A program made the position numbers and the translations under genes. A DNA stretch of 64,000 nt from Marisa cornuarietis (taxonomy: Eukaryota; Mollusca; Gastropoda; Architaenioglossa; Ampullariidae). The notes beneath the pieces were generated by a model. The model made no database searches, was not told the DNA's origin, and was given only the letters and a program-made list of their open reading frames with translations. The stretch spans positions 7,997,501 to 8,061,500 of the forward strand of contig SMMW01000585.1 of the NCBI GenBank assembly GCA_004794655.1. The letters run 5' to 3'. Shown piece by piece: positions 42,371 through 55,615 of the stretch (position 1 is the stretch's first letter; each line of letters begins with the position of its first letter).

Positions 42371-45300
42371 CGAGGCCTTGCTTTACTTCATTTTTTCTTT
42401 TTTCGTTCACTTAATCGCATGTACGAGATCTGTTGGAGTGTACAAAACCGAGGGGAAATATGACTATGAAACAGTCATGCAAATCGGACGCCAGAAACTA
42501 GCATGCACAGCACTCGTTCGCAACAGGGCGATCCGCTTGCAGCTACATGTCTGAGAGGAGAGACGCTCCACGTTTAACCAGCCGACCTGGGTTTATTGCG
42601 CTTTGGGCTCGCGCCTCTGATCTTCGCCAAGCTTGGGGCGGAACACCTATCGTGTGTTGCCCGAGTCCCTCCATGCCCAGATGTTCCGATGCGCGCTCCC
42701 TCCAGACAGATATATGACGTCGAGCTGGGATTATTTCCCCCTTTCCCCCTCACCTAACATCGTCTAACGTTTCCCTCTCACCCATAACTTTTTTTTTCTA
42801 AGAGGAGCGGTTGCAAAAGACCGTTATTCGTTTACCTGCCCAAAAATAATGCATATGCAATATGTGTTTGACATACTTGCGATATCGTATGCAGAGATTG
42901 GGCACGTGCGCGCAAAATGCACGCATGGAGAGAAAGAAAAGAGCCAATATTAGTGATCCCTGCACAACACCATAAAAAACAGCAAAACACTCAAAGTACC
43001 CAGTTGGGGAAGGCTTGAGAAGTTTGGGGGGGGGGAGGCTTGAGAAGTTGGGGGAAGCAACAACTCAGCATGTCGTCCATAGTCGTAAGGACCGCACTAT
43101 ACACAGACCTATCTACATTATCGGGGGCTCCTAGTGGCTAAGACGATAAGGCCCCAGCGCCAAGCATTTCTATTTTACGCCGATAAGACAGCAGCGTGAT
43201 CGACAACGACGCCACCAGAATAAGTAGGCGGGTGATGATGGGGTGCCAAGTACGCCTGGTGACCTTACTGACAGGGAGACAGGTGCAAGGCCTGACCTTA
43301 CTGACTGGGGTATGTCGCCGCAGGGAAGAAGCCATGCGGTGGCAGAATAAGGCTCGGGAGGAGGACACGACCGGCATGCAGCGCCGGCGGTGTGCGCCAG
43401 ACTCTCGCAGCATGCAGCACGACACGATTATCTCCTCTCGAGGTTTCTGCAGTGTTCGGCTCCTGCTGTAGGGGATCGGGGACCCTAACCCCAGTGTCTC
43501 ACGTCTTTTTCCCCAGCAGGCAGGAGGTATGGTTGTCATATACTGAGGGATGGGGAAGGGGTTGGAGGTCATGGTCGTGCACAAGTCAAGATGCCATCTT
43601 CTCTATCCCCACTCCCCCCCCCAAAAAAAAAAACGGTTCTAAGAGTCTTGCTTGCGAGCGGCTAGCGACATGGAATACCAGACTAAGCAGGCCTAGCTGT
43701 CGCACACGAAGATTTCTGTGTCAAGGGAGTGAGAAATGATTATCTGTTGCTGCAAGAGTATAGAGAAAGAGAGCCGAGCTTCATCTAAAAATCTGAGACC
43801 GAACTCCATATCTGGTCCCAAGTAGACCTTGACCGGCGATTTACATGATTTTCTCTCTCAAACACACATACACACAAAGAAAAAGAGTTAGTTCATTGGC
43901 TTGATGCTACAGAGGTTTTGAACCAGATATCTGTGTTATAGTCTGTTATACATTCCTTCACACTGATGTTTTAGTGCATTCGTTTAAATGTTTTCATGGA
44001 CTGTTTTGTTTTTAAAGGGGAGGGAGTGATAGCCAATCCAAGTGGTAACTATCACGCAGACTGTAATCGGTCTTCAAATCTCTTGGCGGTGAAGTATCGT
44101 CTTCGAATGAAGTTCCAACCACAGGTCACAACATCGCAGCATCCTCCACGCAATCTCGCAAGGCTCCTTCTCATGACGACGGAAAGTCCAGATAGCATAC
44201 ATCCACGCTTCGACGCAATAAACCTTTTCATTTTTTTTTTAATGTCGCTCACCGAACTGCGACCGGAACGTAGTCGTCAAAACGTCAGCGGTGTTGAGCA
44301 GCTGTTGCTCTCGGTTCAAGTCTGACAGGCAGACGAGCCAGCGGTGTTTATCTATGAGCATCTCCGTACCATACCTTACGGTACCAGATGACCTCGCTGG
44401 GCTGAACGCGGTACGTCCATAGAGGATGGGAGCAAAGGGTGGGAAACCAGGCGTACTGCTGGTGATGGCTGGACAGCCGCAGCAGCAGCATCCACGCCAA
44501 ACGGACAGCACACGTACACTTTGTTATAGATGTTGCCGTTTCCTGAACTTCGCAGTCGCCCATCGCTGGAGACTGCTGTTCAAGTACAAGTACACCGAAT
44601 TCTACTCACCCTATTTCCTGAGAATACCAATGTTTAATTTCCTGAGAATACCAATGTTTGAAGGCTTATGTCTTGAAAATTAAGCATAATTATGTACTCA
44701 TATTTTGGGAATTATTATTTTTAAATGAACTTAACCCGATCATAAAGAAAAAGATGTTGCACTCGGGACTCGGGTTAGTCTTTAAGGCTTCAAACTTCAT
44801 GGAAGGACAAAAAAAAATTAAAAGAATCAAAAACGCCTTGCTATGTTTGGTACCAAAACAGCCACGCAGAACTAACGAAGAATTGGGCTTTAAAGTTATT
44901 TCTCCAACAATAAAAGCATTGAGATTGTTAAAAGTTATCTTTAAAGATGCTGCCACGGTCACAAACAAGAAAACATACTCCACTTTGTTAGGTAATGGCT
45001 AGGAAGAAAAGAAAACAGGCGAATATCCAATAATACAGCTAAACCAGCTTGGATTAAGACCCCCTATAAGCAAGAATTTTCTTTCAAATCATTAGAAATG
45101 TACACCCCCTAAGCCATGCTAACAGCTACCAATAAACTTTAAGGATTCTGACGGATGGCGGCAAAGACTTTGTAGCCTCTGTGCTCCGGTGAGGCATGCG
45201 GCACAGGTGTTGATGTCTGTTGATGCTGATGTCTGAGGAAAAACAAATGTCTGCGACTGCATGCTCTCAAGACTAGCATCATCCGACAACCCATCTCACT

Positions 45301-45454
45301 TTGGAGTCGGAATTTACGCCACCCACCCACTCACCCACTCTTCCGCATTTTGTTGGATGAGGCGGGTGGGACTGAGCGTAGTGGAAATGTGAAGGGTAGA
45401 ACTGAGCGTGTTACCTGTCTGTGGGCCCCTCTCTACTCGTCTGTGGGTACAATT

Positions 45455-45605
45455 AAAAACCAAGTGGCAGATGTCAACAATTTTGACCAAATAAAGGACA
45501 GATACCAATGATTTTGACCAACTGACCGATATCAAATGTTTACCAGGTGACATACCAACAATTCTGATCAAGTATCTATTCTAAGTGATAGATACAAACA
45601 ATGCC
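45455..45605. repeat. Minisatellite, about 36-base unit
   Basis: Four degenerate units built on GACAGATACCAACAATTTTG and ACCAAGTGA follow each other. Confidence 0.65.
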
Positions 45606-47263
45606 CACTGCTACTTTGCATGAAACTGTGGTTAACATTTTTTCTTTCACACAATTTCCATTACAATGCAGAAATAATCGCTGTATAATTTGATATTGAA
45701 AGTAAGCATGATATTCTAAAATTAGTAATCACTGAAACACGTGGCTCGCTCTCTTTTTACCCTTTCACTTCGGAAGAGACAGAGATGTTGCGACGACGGT
45801 CACATATGTTGAAGAGAGCTAGATTGTAGAAGCAGGATTTGAGGTTAAATTTAGTGAGCAAACGTTTGTGTTGAATTGTTTGTAGTAGAATTAATAAAGT
45901 ATGTGTTATTTATCCGCTGCTTGTCTATCCATTCTGTCTTATGTAACAAAGGCATTTGGCTCCCAGTAACCTGGTAACGGGAAGCGACTACTTACGCCGG
46001 GTAGCGAGGTGTCCAGCTATACTCTTTTCTCATTCTGTCTTTTATTTCCCCATTTTTACTCGGTAATGGAGGTGCGTCCCCCAGTAAGACAGGTCGAGCA
46101 GTCCACAGACATTTTCAGCAGTGGATATCTTGGAGACCTATTCCGGTGCCGCGTAGCGTGCCCCCGTTTTAAGAGGGAACTCTTATCAGCCGACATCAAG
46201 GGTCACAGCTATGGGCCAGAGATGAGGGAGCCTAGAAGAAAATAACAAAACGAAACTAAAGCTGGGACCTCCAGGTGCAAATAGAGGTTTGCTGACAACA
46301 TACAGGTCTCCGACTTGCATAAGGTCTTGAACTGCGGCCCTATAGGGCTATCTCGAGCTGTAGATAGAAAATGGCTTGTGTTGCCACGCCTTTCCAGAGA
46401 ACCGGGCGGATGTCTTTGCTGGAGAAAACAAACGAAGTTGTAAATGCCAGAAGTCTTCCGGCTTCCGAACAGCGTCCTGACTTATCGTCTGCGGCATGCG
46501 GCTCCTTTGTTCTGTCTCAGAGGAAGGAGTGAGACAAACTCAAGACTGCACAAGGAGGTGCCACTTCAGTGGTGTGCACTTTCTCTTAAAAATGAGTAAT
46601 GATCGAGGTCTAGACTCCTCTCTCTTTCTCTTTTTCACCCCACACTCTTTCTCAATTTGGTAATTTCCTTACAACACTGTGCGTGCGTGCGAGCGCGCAA
46701 AAGAGAGAAGAAGTCTAGAGAAAGCTTGTGCGCACGCGTGCGTGTAAGGGAATGAGGGGATAGAGAGAATATATGTGTGTGTGTGTGGTACAGAGCGTGT
46801 GCGAGAGTCATGCTACAGTGAGTGTGACTAGAGTGAGCGTGTGTGTGTGTTGCGTATATGGGCGGTGTTCATTTCCCTTATGCACCCGTTACCCCTGTGG
46901 AAAGTGTTCCGACTCAAAGCAACAAGGTTCAGCGCCGCCAACCCACTGGAACATTATGTCCCTGTAGAGAAATAATCACCAAATAAAGGTATTGTTCGCC
47001 AGTCGTGTTCCAATACTTTTACTTTAATTACCCCCCTAACACGTGCTGCTCGGACACGCTAAGTAAAGACTTGACACCTGGATGTGGGACGAACTGATGG
47101 CAGGTAGGAGCAAGGTGTTACTTCAATAACGTTAGCTGCTGTCTATCCATCTGCAACTGCGCTTCTGGTGCTGTCTGATCGACTTACGCCCAGTGAATGG
47201 AGAGAGTTCTCGGGAGGACTAGGCGGGAGCCGGAGTTAGCGCGTGTGCGTTTTTGCCGATTGT

Positions 47264-47570
47264 TCTAACTTGATCACCGCATGCTCTGAATTGATCACTG
47301 CTTGCTTTAACTTGATCACCGTAGTTTCAGGCTTGATCACAGCTCGCTCTAACGTCATACTCTAGATTCATCCCCGCCAACTTGATTACTGCTTGCTCTA
47401 GCTTGATCACCTCATGATCTACCATGATCACTGCTTTCTCTAGCATGGTTGATTGCTGCCTGCTCTAGCTTGATCACCTCGTGATCTACCATGATCACTG
47501 CTTTCTCTAGCTTGCTTTATCGCTGTCTGCTCCAGCTTTAAGTTGATTACTACCTTCTCTAGCTTGATTT
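47264..47570. repeat. Minisatellite of TTGATCAC units
   Basis: At least ten degenerate units of about 20-28 bases, consensus CTTGATCACTGCTTGCTCTA. Within it a longer block, about 70 bases (CTCTAGCTTGATCACCTC...), is duplicated (47396-47440 and 47461-47505). Every unit carries the palindrome TGATCA or a one-base variant. Confidence 0.85.
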
Positions 47571-50555
47571 CTGAGGCACGTGCCCAGTGGCGTCACGTGC
47601 ACATGGGTTTCCTGGCAGAACGTTCTTAGTTGTTACCCTTCGTTTTACAGAGCGCAAGGTTAAGGGAAAAAAATACAGTTCAGAATAATTCATTTTTGGA
47701 GAAGAGAGAGAGAAGGAGAAGAGAGTGAGGGAAGCCGCAGCTATGTGTGCTAATGGGCTGCAAAGTTTACCGCAGCCGCAGACCCTACTGTCTGGAAGTC
47801 ACAACCCTTAAACGCTTGTCTTCCCCCCTCCCTCAACATATAGACATAGGCTTCACTTTCTCCCCACCTCCAACCCTTCTCAATCCTTCTTCTTTAAAAA
47901 AATCGAAGAAACAGCTGTGGAAAAGTGGAAAGATGGTTTGGCAATCTGTTTGTCGAGTACACAACCCTGCCTACTGTCGAGACCCTACGCTGTGACCAGG
48001 CTAAAGCCAGTTAAGAAGCTAGAAGGAAACTTAAGCTTACTGATACAACTTATGTTATCACAGAAACAATAACATAGTCTCTCGCCATTTAAAAAAAAAC
48101 TTCTCTATGCGTGATAGAGATAAATCGACAAACAGCTATTTATGGACTACATCTTGATGAATGCGTACTTCAGAACCGCTTCTTCCTCTGCCACAGGCTT
48201 ATTTCGGAATACAGCGACCCTCGGCATTCGCAAGGGTTGGGGGCGCAGGAACTTTACGACTGTGGAAAATCCGCGAAAAATTCTCGATCATCGCTTAACT
48301 CTTAAATCTCTTGACGATATGTAACACAAAGTAAAATAACACAATGTGTGAGCTATACCTGTATTGCAACAGTATCTTTTATTTAGTTAAGAATACTTTC
48401 CGCTGTAGCCCACAAAACTCTAAAAATCACGTTTAATTATTGATGACAAGCATACAAATGATCAAAACCGCGAGGGCCAACTGTAATTTGATTTGAACTT
48501 CTAAATCACCTTGCTGACAAAACGTCATATTTTGTTGTTGTTGTTTTTATTTATGACTTCAGGCACAAACCCATATTTAACAGTGTCCTTACAGACAACA
48601 GAAGTCGCTCACATCTGTCCGTTCATGGATGCCACTGGGAAGATTCCAGCTATTATTTTAGTTTCCCTATTGAGACTAAACTAAAGGCAGTGTTTATTGG
48701 GTTGGTCTCTACAGACATCTGGTCATCATTTTACAGTGTATAGGCATCAGGCAAGCCAACATGTTCAGGTGTCATCGTAGGCACTAGACAGATCCCAATC
48801 ATCATTGTGCAGCGTCCCTGTACACAGATCAAAAGTCATAGCTCACTGTGACTGCTTCTAGACACGAAGCAATGTCCATTCATCCACAACTGCCTGAGTA
48901 CCGATATATCCCACATTACCTCGTCTTGCTCTAGTTCTGACACCCGGAAACAGTAGGCACCGCAGCTAGGGACCCAACGCGAAGCGGCGGAAACGGATAT
49001 GTACCTGTATCTAAAAACCTGATAACGTATGAGGTTCGCACCTGTGTGGCTTAGCTGTGAGCAATTACTGTGTGCCCTAGTTGTGTGTCCTAGTTGTGTA
49101 ACGGGATGCAGACGACTGCTTCTGCGCCAGATGCTGGTCCATCCAGCCATCCGGGAAACAAACTAAGAAAACAAAAGAAGTTTGGAAACCGATCAACCGA
49201 CTTAATTTCGGCGCCGGAGAGGCCAAGATGCTGCGCCGAAGACGACGTGGTGGTGCACGCTCGCACTTATACAAAGCCTGCTCACGTCACATAAGACAGC
49301 TTTGGTCTCCTTGGATCTCGACTGCACGGACAGCAAGGCTCACTAGAATCACTACGCACAAATGCGTCAGAGGGCGCGCACACACACACACGCGCGCGTA
49401 CGTTTTGACGGCTTGGGACCCTCCTTGGAACTAGAGCAGCCTTGTGATGGAAGTAAAGAGGTTAGAAGAGCTGAAAGGAGGAGGGGGAGGGAATCCGGTT
49501 TCAAGCAGTGTGGGTCATGCGATATCAGGGGTCAAGACATCGCACAGCCGGCGCTCGGGGCCGCAGAGGACAGAGTCTGGCACTGGCAGACACAAAGCTG
49601 CTGCGGTAGGATGCCGCCGGTAGCATCTCTCTTCACGCATTTTGTCTCACTGCTAGCCTTCGATTATCCCAAACAAACTGTCAGCCCGTATGTTAGCAAA
49701 ATAACAATACATGTAGTGTGCTGCTTCAACATGCAAGGCCGGGCAATGTCCGGTAGCCTGCTGCCAAAAACAGCATCTACACACACACACCACATTGCTG
49801 CAGTAGGAACAGTGCGACACGCAACGGGATACGCTTTCACAGATTTTCGAGCTCCTATTAATTTTTCAAACATACTGGTTTGTTTGAGAAAAAGATCTGA
49901 GGGAGTTTTCTATCCATAAAAAACCAAACATCCTCTCCCGACGTTTCTACATGGCCTACAAATTGTGTGTGTGTGTGTGAGAGAGAGAGAGAATTCTTGC
50001 ACTATGATGCAGGCTTGATGATGAAATATGCAGCAATGTGATCACGCTGTTTTCTCTCCTTCTCTTTGTAGTGAGCTCCAGGCATATCTGGCAGTACGTA
50101 ATGGATCTTGCCAGGGGGAACAGCTGTCCCACAGGCGTTCATCCGACCCTCCGACACCCCAGGCAAACCAGACTTCTCTTCTCGCGGCTTATCTGCCCTT
50201 CTCGGTCACGGCGGACTCTTGTCGTCAGAGGAGGGCCCAAGGAGCTGCAAGACCCTACGTGCACTGAAACGAGGCCTGCCATGCTACTGTATGTCTTCTG
50301 AAGGTGCTTGACGGCACGCAGACGATGTTCTTGATGTAAAAGACAATGGTAAAGGTAGTTCCTTACGGTCGCTAGGGAGTGAGATGTTAGAGCCTGAACT
50401 TCTCTCGGGGCCAGTTTTTTGTGAAGGCGGAGCCCATCTCCTCTACTTCACTGCCTTACCTGCCCGCCGAACCCTCTACGGAGTCTGGTATCCATCCAGG
50501 CTGGGAGAATGGTGTGTGTGTTGTCGGAGGTGGGGGAATACACGTTTATCGAACT

Positions 50556-50575
50556 ATCTCTCTCTCTCTCTCTCT

Positions 50576-50634
<59 letters not shown>
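50556..50634. repeat. Compound (CT)n(GT)n tract
   Basis: About 11 CT units run directly into 28 GT units without interruption; the (GT) part is the longest pure one in the window. Confidence 0.95.
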
Positions 50635-50635
<1 letters not shown>

Positions 50636-51139
50636 CAGGTTCAGCTAACGTATGAACGTTTTTTTTTTAACGTAGCGAGGACGGAAGCAAAGAAGACTAT
50701 ACCATTTCCATTGAGCACGCATGCATGCGCACAAACTCACATGCTCCTCGGCGTTGTACTTCTCTGAAGAAACGAAACGGTCGCTGGATCATGGAGAGGA
50801 TGTAGAAATGGTACGAACAGATTAACAATGGGGGGGGGGTCTGGGGTGTGACGAAATTTTCCAGTAATGCCTTCACAGTATAAAAGGACTTGACACGTTA
50901 GAAAAAAAGTTGTAATGGACGGTAAAAAAAAAACAACAACTATATTGCACTTCCCAAAATAAGATATGCTGTGCTGACAAATCTCAAGTAACGCGAGTTT
51001 ATGCGAAACCACAGATCAACAAAGACAAGAGAAAATAGGATGATAGATGCAGCAGCACGGTCGGACACAGAAACTGTTGCCAAATACATGACACGGCGCG
51101 TACAGATCCAACATCACTTACACTTGGCGAGTATAAATC

Positions 51140-51345
51140 GTAATCGAACACTGACACACACTGGGGGTACACACGGAGCATATTACCTCGTGCATCAAGC
51201 ACTGATACACAAAGGTCGTATGCATTGCACATCAACCACTAACACACACGGGGCATATACACTGTGCATCAAGAACTGACATACACGAAGCATATATATA
51301 TATACATCATGCATCAACCACTGACACACGGCGCCCGTACACCCC
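51140..51345. repeat. Minisatellite, about 45-50 base unit
   Basis: Four degenerate units, each with ACTGACACACAC, then GGGGCATATACA and GTGCATCAA. Confidence 0.65.
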
Positions 51346-51802
51346 GGCCAGTGTTCTTAGAAAGTTGCCAGTGTAGATGCTGAAAATAAATCAAGACGAA
51401 CTCCAAAAAGAAGAAAAAGAATGGAAGAAAAACTTTCAACAGAGTAAAATGAACGTCATCACATGATATCGCATGTTCTGCAGCGGGTAAGACGGAAAAG
51501 GGGTGGGGGAGATATATACACGACGAACATTCTGGTGCTGGTGAGGTAGGGGGGGGGGGAAGAGGTGTTCTGGCTTCTAAGATCGTTACTATGGAAAGTT
51601 AGAGGACACCTACCTTGGCGCGTCTGACAACCAGTCACGACGCGTTTTTAAGCCAGGGCGACATGGCCGTGTGTTGGGAGCGAGCGCTCCAGTGTGCGGC
51701 TTCGTTTCATCACGGACGTGTATAGGTGGACTGCTGTCTGTCTGCTGAGACCAACGCTGAGCCTCTTGCGAAGTTCTCCGCTGTTAGTCTCGGCGAGCCT
51801 TA

Positions 51803-51912
51803 ACAATGAATGTGAATAAACCGGAAGCTATTTCGTAACCAGCCTCGTTCTAGTAGTTAAACTGAAACGTGACTAAACCGGAAGCTACTTCGTAACCAGC
51901 CTGGTTCTATGA
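51803..51912. repeat. Tandem duplication, about 61-base unit
   Basis: AAACCGGAAGCTAYTTCGTA plus ACCAGCCTSGTTCTA occurs twice with few differences. Confidence 0.85.
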
Positions 51913-52984
51913 CTTCACTTAAAAAAAAAAATCGTCTGCAAGCAGTCCAGTAATACAAGTCCGTGGTTTCATTCTCTCGCTTTCTGAGCGAGGCGGGCAG
52001 ATAGACAAGAACAAATCGGGATAAGAATCAAAGGAATGGAAAAGAACGCCGGCTCCGTCAGTAAAAATAGCAAAGCAAGGGGGAAAAACAATGAGCGTTG
52101 AAGAATTCCTTGGAAGAATGGCATTAGAAGAGATATAAGTAACACTTTGGGGTTCGCAAGGCTTGAAATCTCACAGAAAATGCCATTAGGGAGATGTACT
52201 GAGGAACGAATTCCTCGGGGTGCTTCAACTGCGTACTGACGATGTCCGTAAAAGTGTGCGCATGTCCGTAAAGTTATTGACATGCATGTCTGTAAACGCA
52301 ATGACATCATCTGTGTGCCAAAAAATCTGCGAATAATGGGCCTCAGATCACTGTTACCCCCTCCCTCAAAACTTGGATTTATCCTAAACCCAAGTCTTAT
52401 TCGTGGCAAAGGTTTTAGCAATGGACTAATTAGATACCTCATGGGTGTGTGTGGGGGGGGGGAAGGGGAGGTGATGGTATTTGGAATCCATGGGGTTAGG
52501 GTGGGAAAACAGTTAAAAAGTAAAACGACCGTCTACGATTTACAATCAGCACTAAAATGTGAGTTCAAAGAAAACTGACACAGTCTGGCCTCTCCTTCGC
52601 TGTTCAAACATGCTACTGCTGTATTCGGTTGCCGAAATTCCACACACATTCCAGTGAAACTAGGGCATGGACTTGAAAAATATATCTAACTTGTGTATAC
52701 TCTCTGTCGTTTACAGTGCACCAGGATAAGGAAGCTGAAAATGGACATTACAAACAAAACCAGACATACAAAAGTGAACGTAATACAAAGGTAAATGCGA
52801 GACGTATATGATATGCATATTAAAAAACCTCCAAGCAGAATGATTCAGAATATTTCAGACTGCTTATTTCTAAGGCAGAACTGTTATTTGTTTAATCAAG
52901 TTCTATAAGGAGACAAAGTAGAAGACAAAGTTAAGCAATAGGAAAGTAATTTTTATAGACACAAAACGCTCATAGACGTGCTGT

Positions 52985-53560
52985 CATCAGTCAGTCAGTC
53001 GTCCCTTGACCGACACCTGTCGTTGTGGGAAGCACATGGATAGACGTGGCAGCTCACAAAGTCCGCCACTCTTGCCAATTGTGGGGGATAGTGAGCAGGT
53101 CCTGAAAAGGACGACTAGTCCTGGTATTCATCTGGCCACCACGGCGTCAACTACCCTCCAAGACGCCTTGAAGGATAGTCTTCGACAAAGGTGTCGTGCT
53201 GAGTCACATGACCAAAGAAGACCAGCTTACGTCGCCTGACTGTTGAAAGTAGAAGTTCCTGGTGTCCTACGTGTGGCAATCTTGTTTCGTACAAAGTCGT
53301 CGGTTCTATGTTCTTTGTATGAGATCCAGAGCAGCCTCCTCAGGCCCTTGCTCTCGAATGCCAGGATTCTTCTTTCCGTTTCGGTGAGCAGAGACCAGTT
53401 GTCACATACGTAGAGCAGGATCGGTACTACCATGGATTTGTACAGCTTGTACTTGGTAGTGAACCTTATCTTATGACTATACCAGATTCTATCTAGCTTA
53501 GCCATTCTCGCTGTTGCTGTTGCGATCCTGATGAGGATATCTGCTGTCTAAGAATCCTGT
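52985..53560 (-). pseudogene. 3' end of an RTE-like LINE reverse transcriptase
   Basis: On the minus strand: KLYKSMVVPILLYVCDNWSL, then LTETERRILAFESKGLRRLL and WISYKEHRTDDFVR are the thumb/C-terminal region of RTE-like LINEs, followed by RKLVFFGHVTQHD and, after a frameshift, GRG-type and W-E-W motifs (QDLLTIPHNWQEWR). It ends with a GACTGACTGACTGATGAC tail. Broken by at least one frameshift and stop. Confidence 0.85.
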
Positions 53561-55312
53561 CAACCACCAAAGGAACCACAGCGAGACATGACACAGGGAT
53601 TTCTCCCCCATGCCTTAAAACAAGGACAACATTTATGTGACAAGCTTTTCCTTCTCGCCTTCACCCTTGAGTCAGATTAGAGTTATTCTTTAGTTGGCTG
53701 CTTGGTTTCAAAGGGAAGGTACCTGAACTTCGTACAGGCGCCAACAGGTTTCTTTAGGCGGGGGTGTGTGGGGAGGGGATAAGTGGAGAATAATAGAGGA
53801 ACCCGAAGTACAGTGAGAGAAGCGTGAACAACATTCACAGACAGAAGACGAATGTTCAGTATTTCCCTAAGCCCCGTTCTCCTCGTTGGTCCTTAAGGTG
53901 TTCGGACTCTCTGCCATAGTTACTTGTCCGCTTTTCTCGTTCGCTTTTGCTCTGCAGGTCAATGAAAAGAGTTCCTTCGTGTCTCTTGACAGAAAATTAA
54001 TCAAATGGCTGACACGCTCAAGGAGAATCATTAACCTGCATGAATGTATGCTTCTCAAGGATGCAAGCAGCTTTTACTTGGGTGTTACGGGCATTTAATT
54101 GCTGCTGCTGCAGCTGCTGCGATGAACTAGTGAACCCGCGAAGCGGAAATATAATGACTTTACAGAGCTCACCTCGTCACCTAGAACTCTTCTCGTGGGG
54201 CTTAACTGATCGTGCAGTTCGTGTCACTTTTGCATCCTTGGACATCTTTTATCATGGGGCCCAACTCCCTATGCACTGCTTCGCGGAGCCGCCTAAAATA
54301 GCTCACGTCGTCTGCTATCGACTTCCGCCCAAGCGTGGAACTTGAAACCGAAAGGCGTGAGCAAGTTATGACCTAGGGGAAGCAAGGGGGGGGGGTTTAA
54401 AGGACAGTCTGGTATAAAAAGCGAAGAATATGCAAAGCTTTTTTGTTTTTAATCGAGACAGATTATCTTCTTCGTAGAGCCCAACAAGTAGTAAAAAGGT
54501 CGTCCCCTAACCTTTTCAGGTCATAGGGGAGTGAGGTGTTAGAGGCAAGTAGCGACAACATATGACCTGGAAGTCAACTGACCAGACAAATAGCGTGCCA
54601 TGCAGCCTAGACAGGCGAGCAGCTGTTAAAAGCACGCGAACGACCAGAAAATCCACAGCCTGGCCTTGCAGTTTCCTCGCAACATCTAGCCACTTGCTGC
54701 GTTGTTTTTTCTTGTTTTTTTTTTTTTTACGGGAAGCGTGAACAGTTTTAAATCTGCCAAAGCTGTTCAACGCCCTATCTAACTTTAATTTGCACCGAGT
54801 TAACCTCTGTACGCCTAGCTGACCCCGGCACAGCTGTAGGTGAGGAACAAACAACTTCGCATGCTCCTTCCTCACCTTGCTTTCACTAGACGGCACGCGC
54901 CTCCCCCCCCCCCCTACACACACCCCTCCACGATTTAACACGCACTTAGGGCGATCGCATTGGCAAGTTTCCGCAGCACTATCGCGGCGGCCACCTCTGA
55001 TAGCCTTCTAAACACGCCTGAAGACGAGGGATGGGCGGCTGCTACACCTGCCAAATCTTCCAGACGAAGGAGCGAGTGTCGCACTCTGTCAACCCCCGGG
55101 GCGCCGCTCATGCCATCACTGGCTGTGGAACTTTTGGTTCTAAACCCTACAAGCCCGGGGCTCTCTCTCTCGCTCTGGAACGTGCTAAGAAACAACAGTG
55201 TTTACAAAGAAATATGCAAGACACAATGTTCAACTTCTTCAACGATATATGCATCTCAGGTAAAGTTTAAAACGCTGAGGAAAAAAAGTACACTTTGTGT
55301 CTGGCTTGTAGT

Positions 55313-55615
55313 TTAAAGGTCTAGTGGGGTGTAAAATCTTCTTTCTAATGATTCGGTAATGGTCAGTACATGAAGAGCGCCAACAACATAGACATCCGGA
55401 CAGTGCATGGATACGTTTACGATATGAAAGCCTCAACCAATGGAAGATCCTGGAAAATATGTTAATTTGGCATATCATAACTTCGAGAGTTTGTAGGCGT
55501 GTATCTAGAAAACGGAAAAAATGTATTAGCTCACATTTGGGGAAATAAAGAGTAGTGTCTTGCACCAAGATTTACCCAACCATTAGACAAATATTGTACT
55601 CCACTAGTCCTTTAA
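55313..55615. mobile_element. TTAA-bounded repeat family, copy 4 (complete, short)
   Basis: Ends TTAAAGGTCTAGTGGGGTGT and, in reverse complement, TTAAAGGACTAGTGGAGTAC. The core has GTGCATGGATACGTTTACGA and GCCTCAACCAATGG. 303 bases; best-kept terminal repeats of the four copies. Confidence 0.75.

Noticed and set aside
43138..43584. 148-codon minus-strand frame in GC-rich DNA, with open plus frames as well
   Set aside because: Both strands are open as expected from high GC; no motif, and the start (GGGGCTCCTAGTGGCTAAGA) looks more like a repeat head.
49362..49919. 185-codon plus-strand open frame
   Set aside because: Begins in a (CA)n tract (THTHARVR), with low-complexity Arg/Gly stretches, no recognisable domain and no splice logic.
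50384..50767. 127-codon plus-strand open frame
   Set aside because: Half of it is translated (CT)n and (GT)n repeat (SLSLSLVCVCVC), so it is not a gene.
54516..54941. 141-codon minus-strand frame
   Set aside because: Contains translated poly-A and poly-G runs (KKKKNKKKQ, GGGGR) and no domain.
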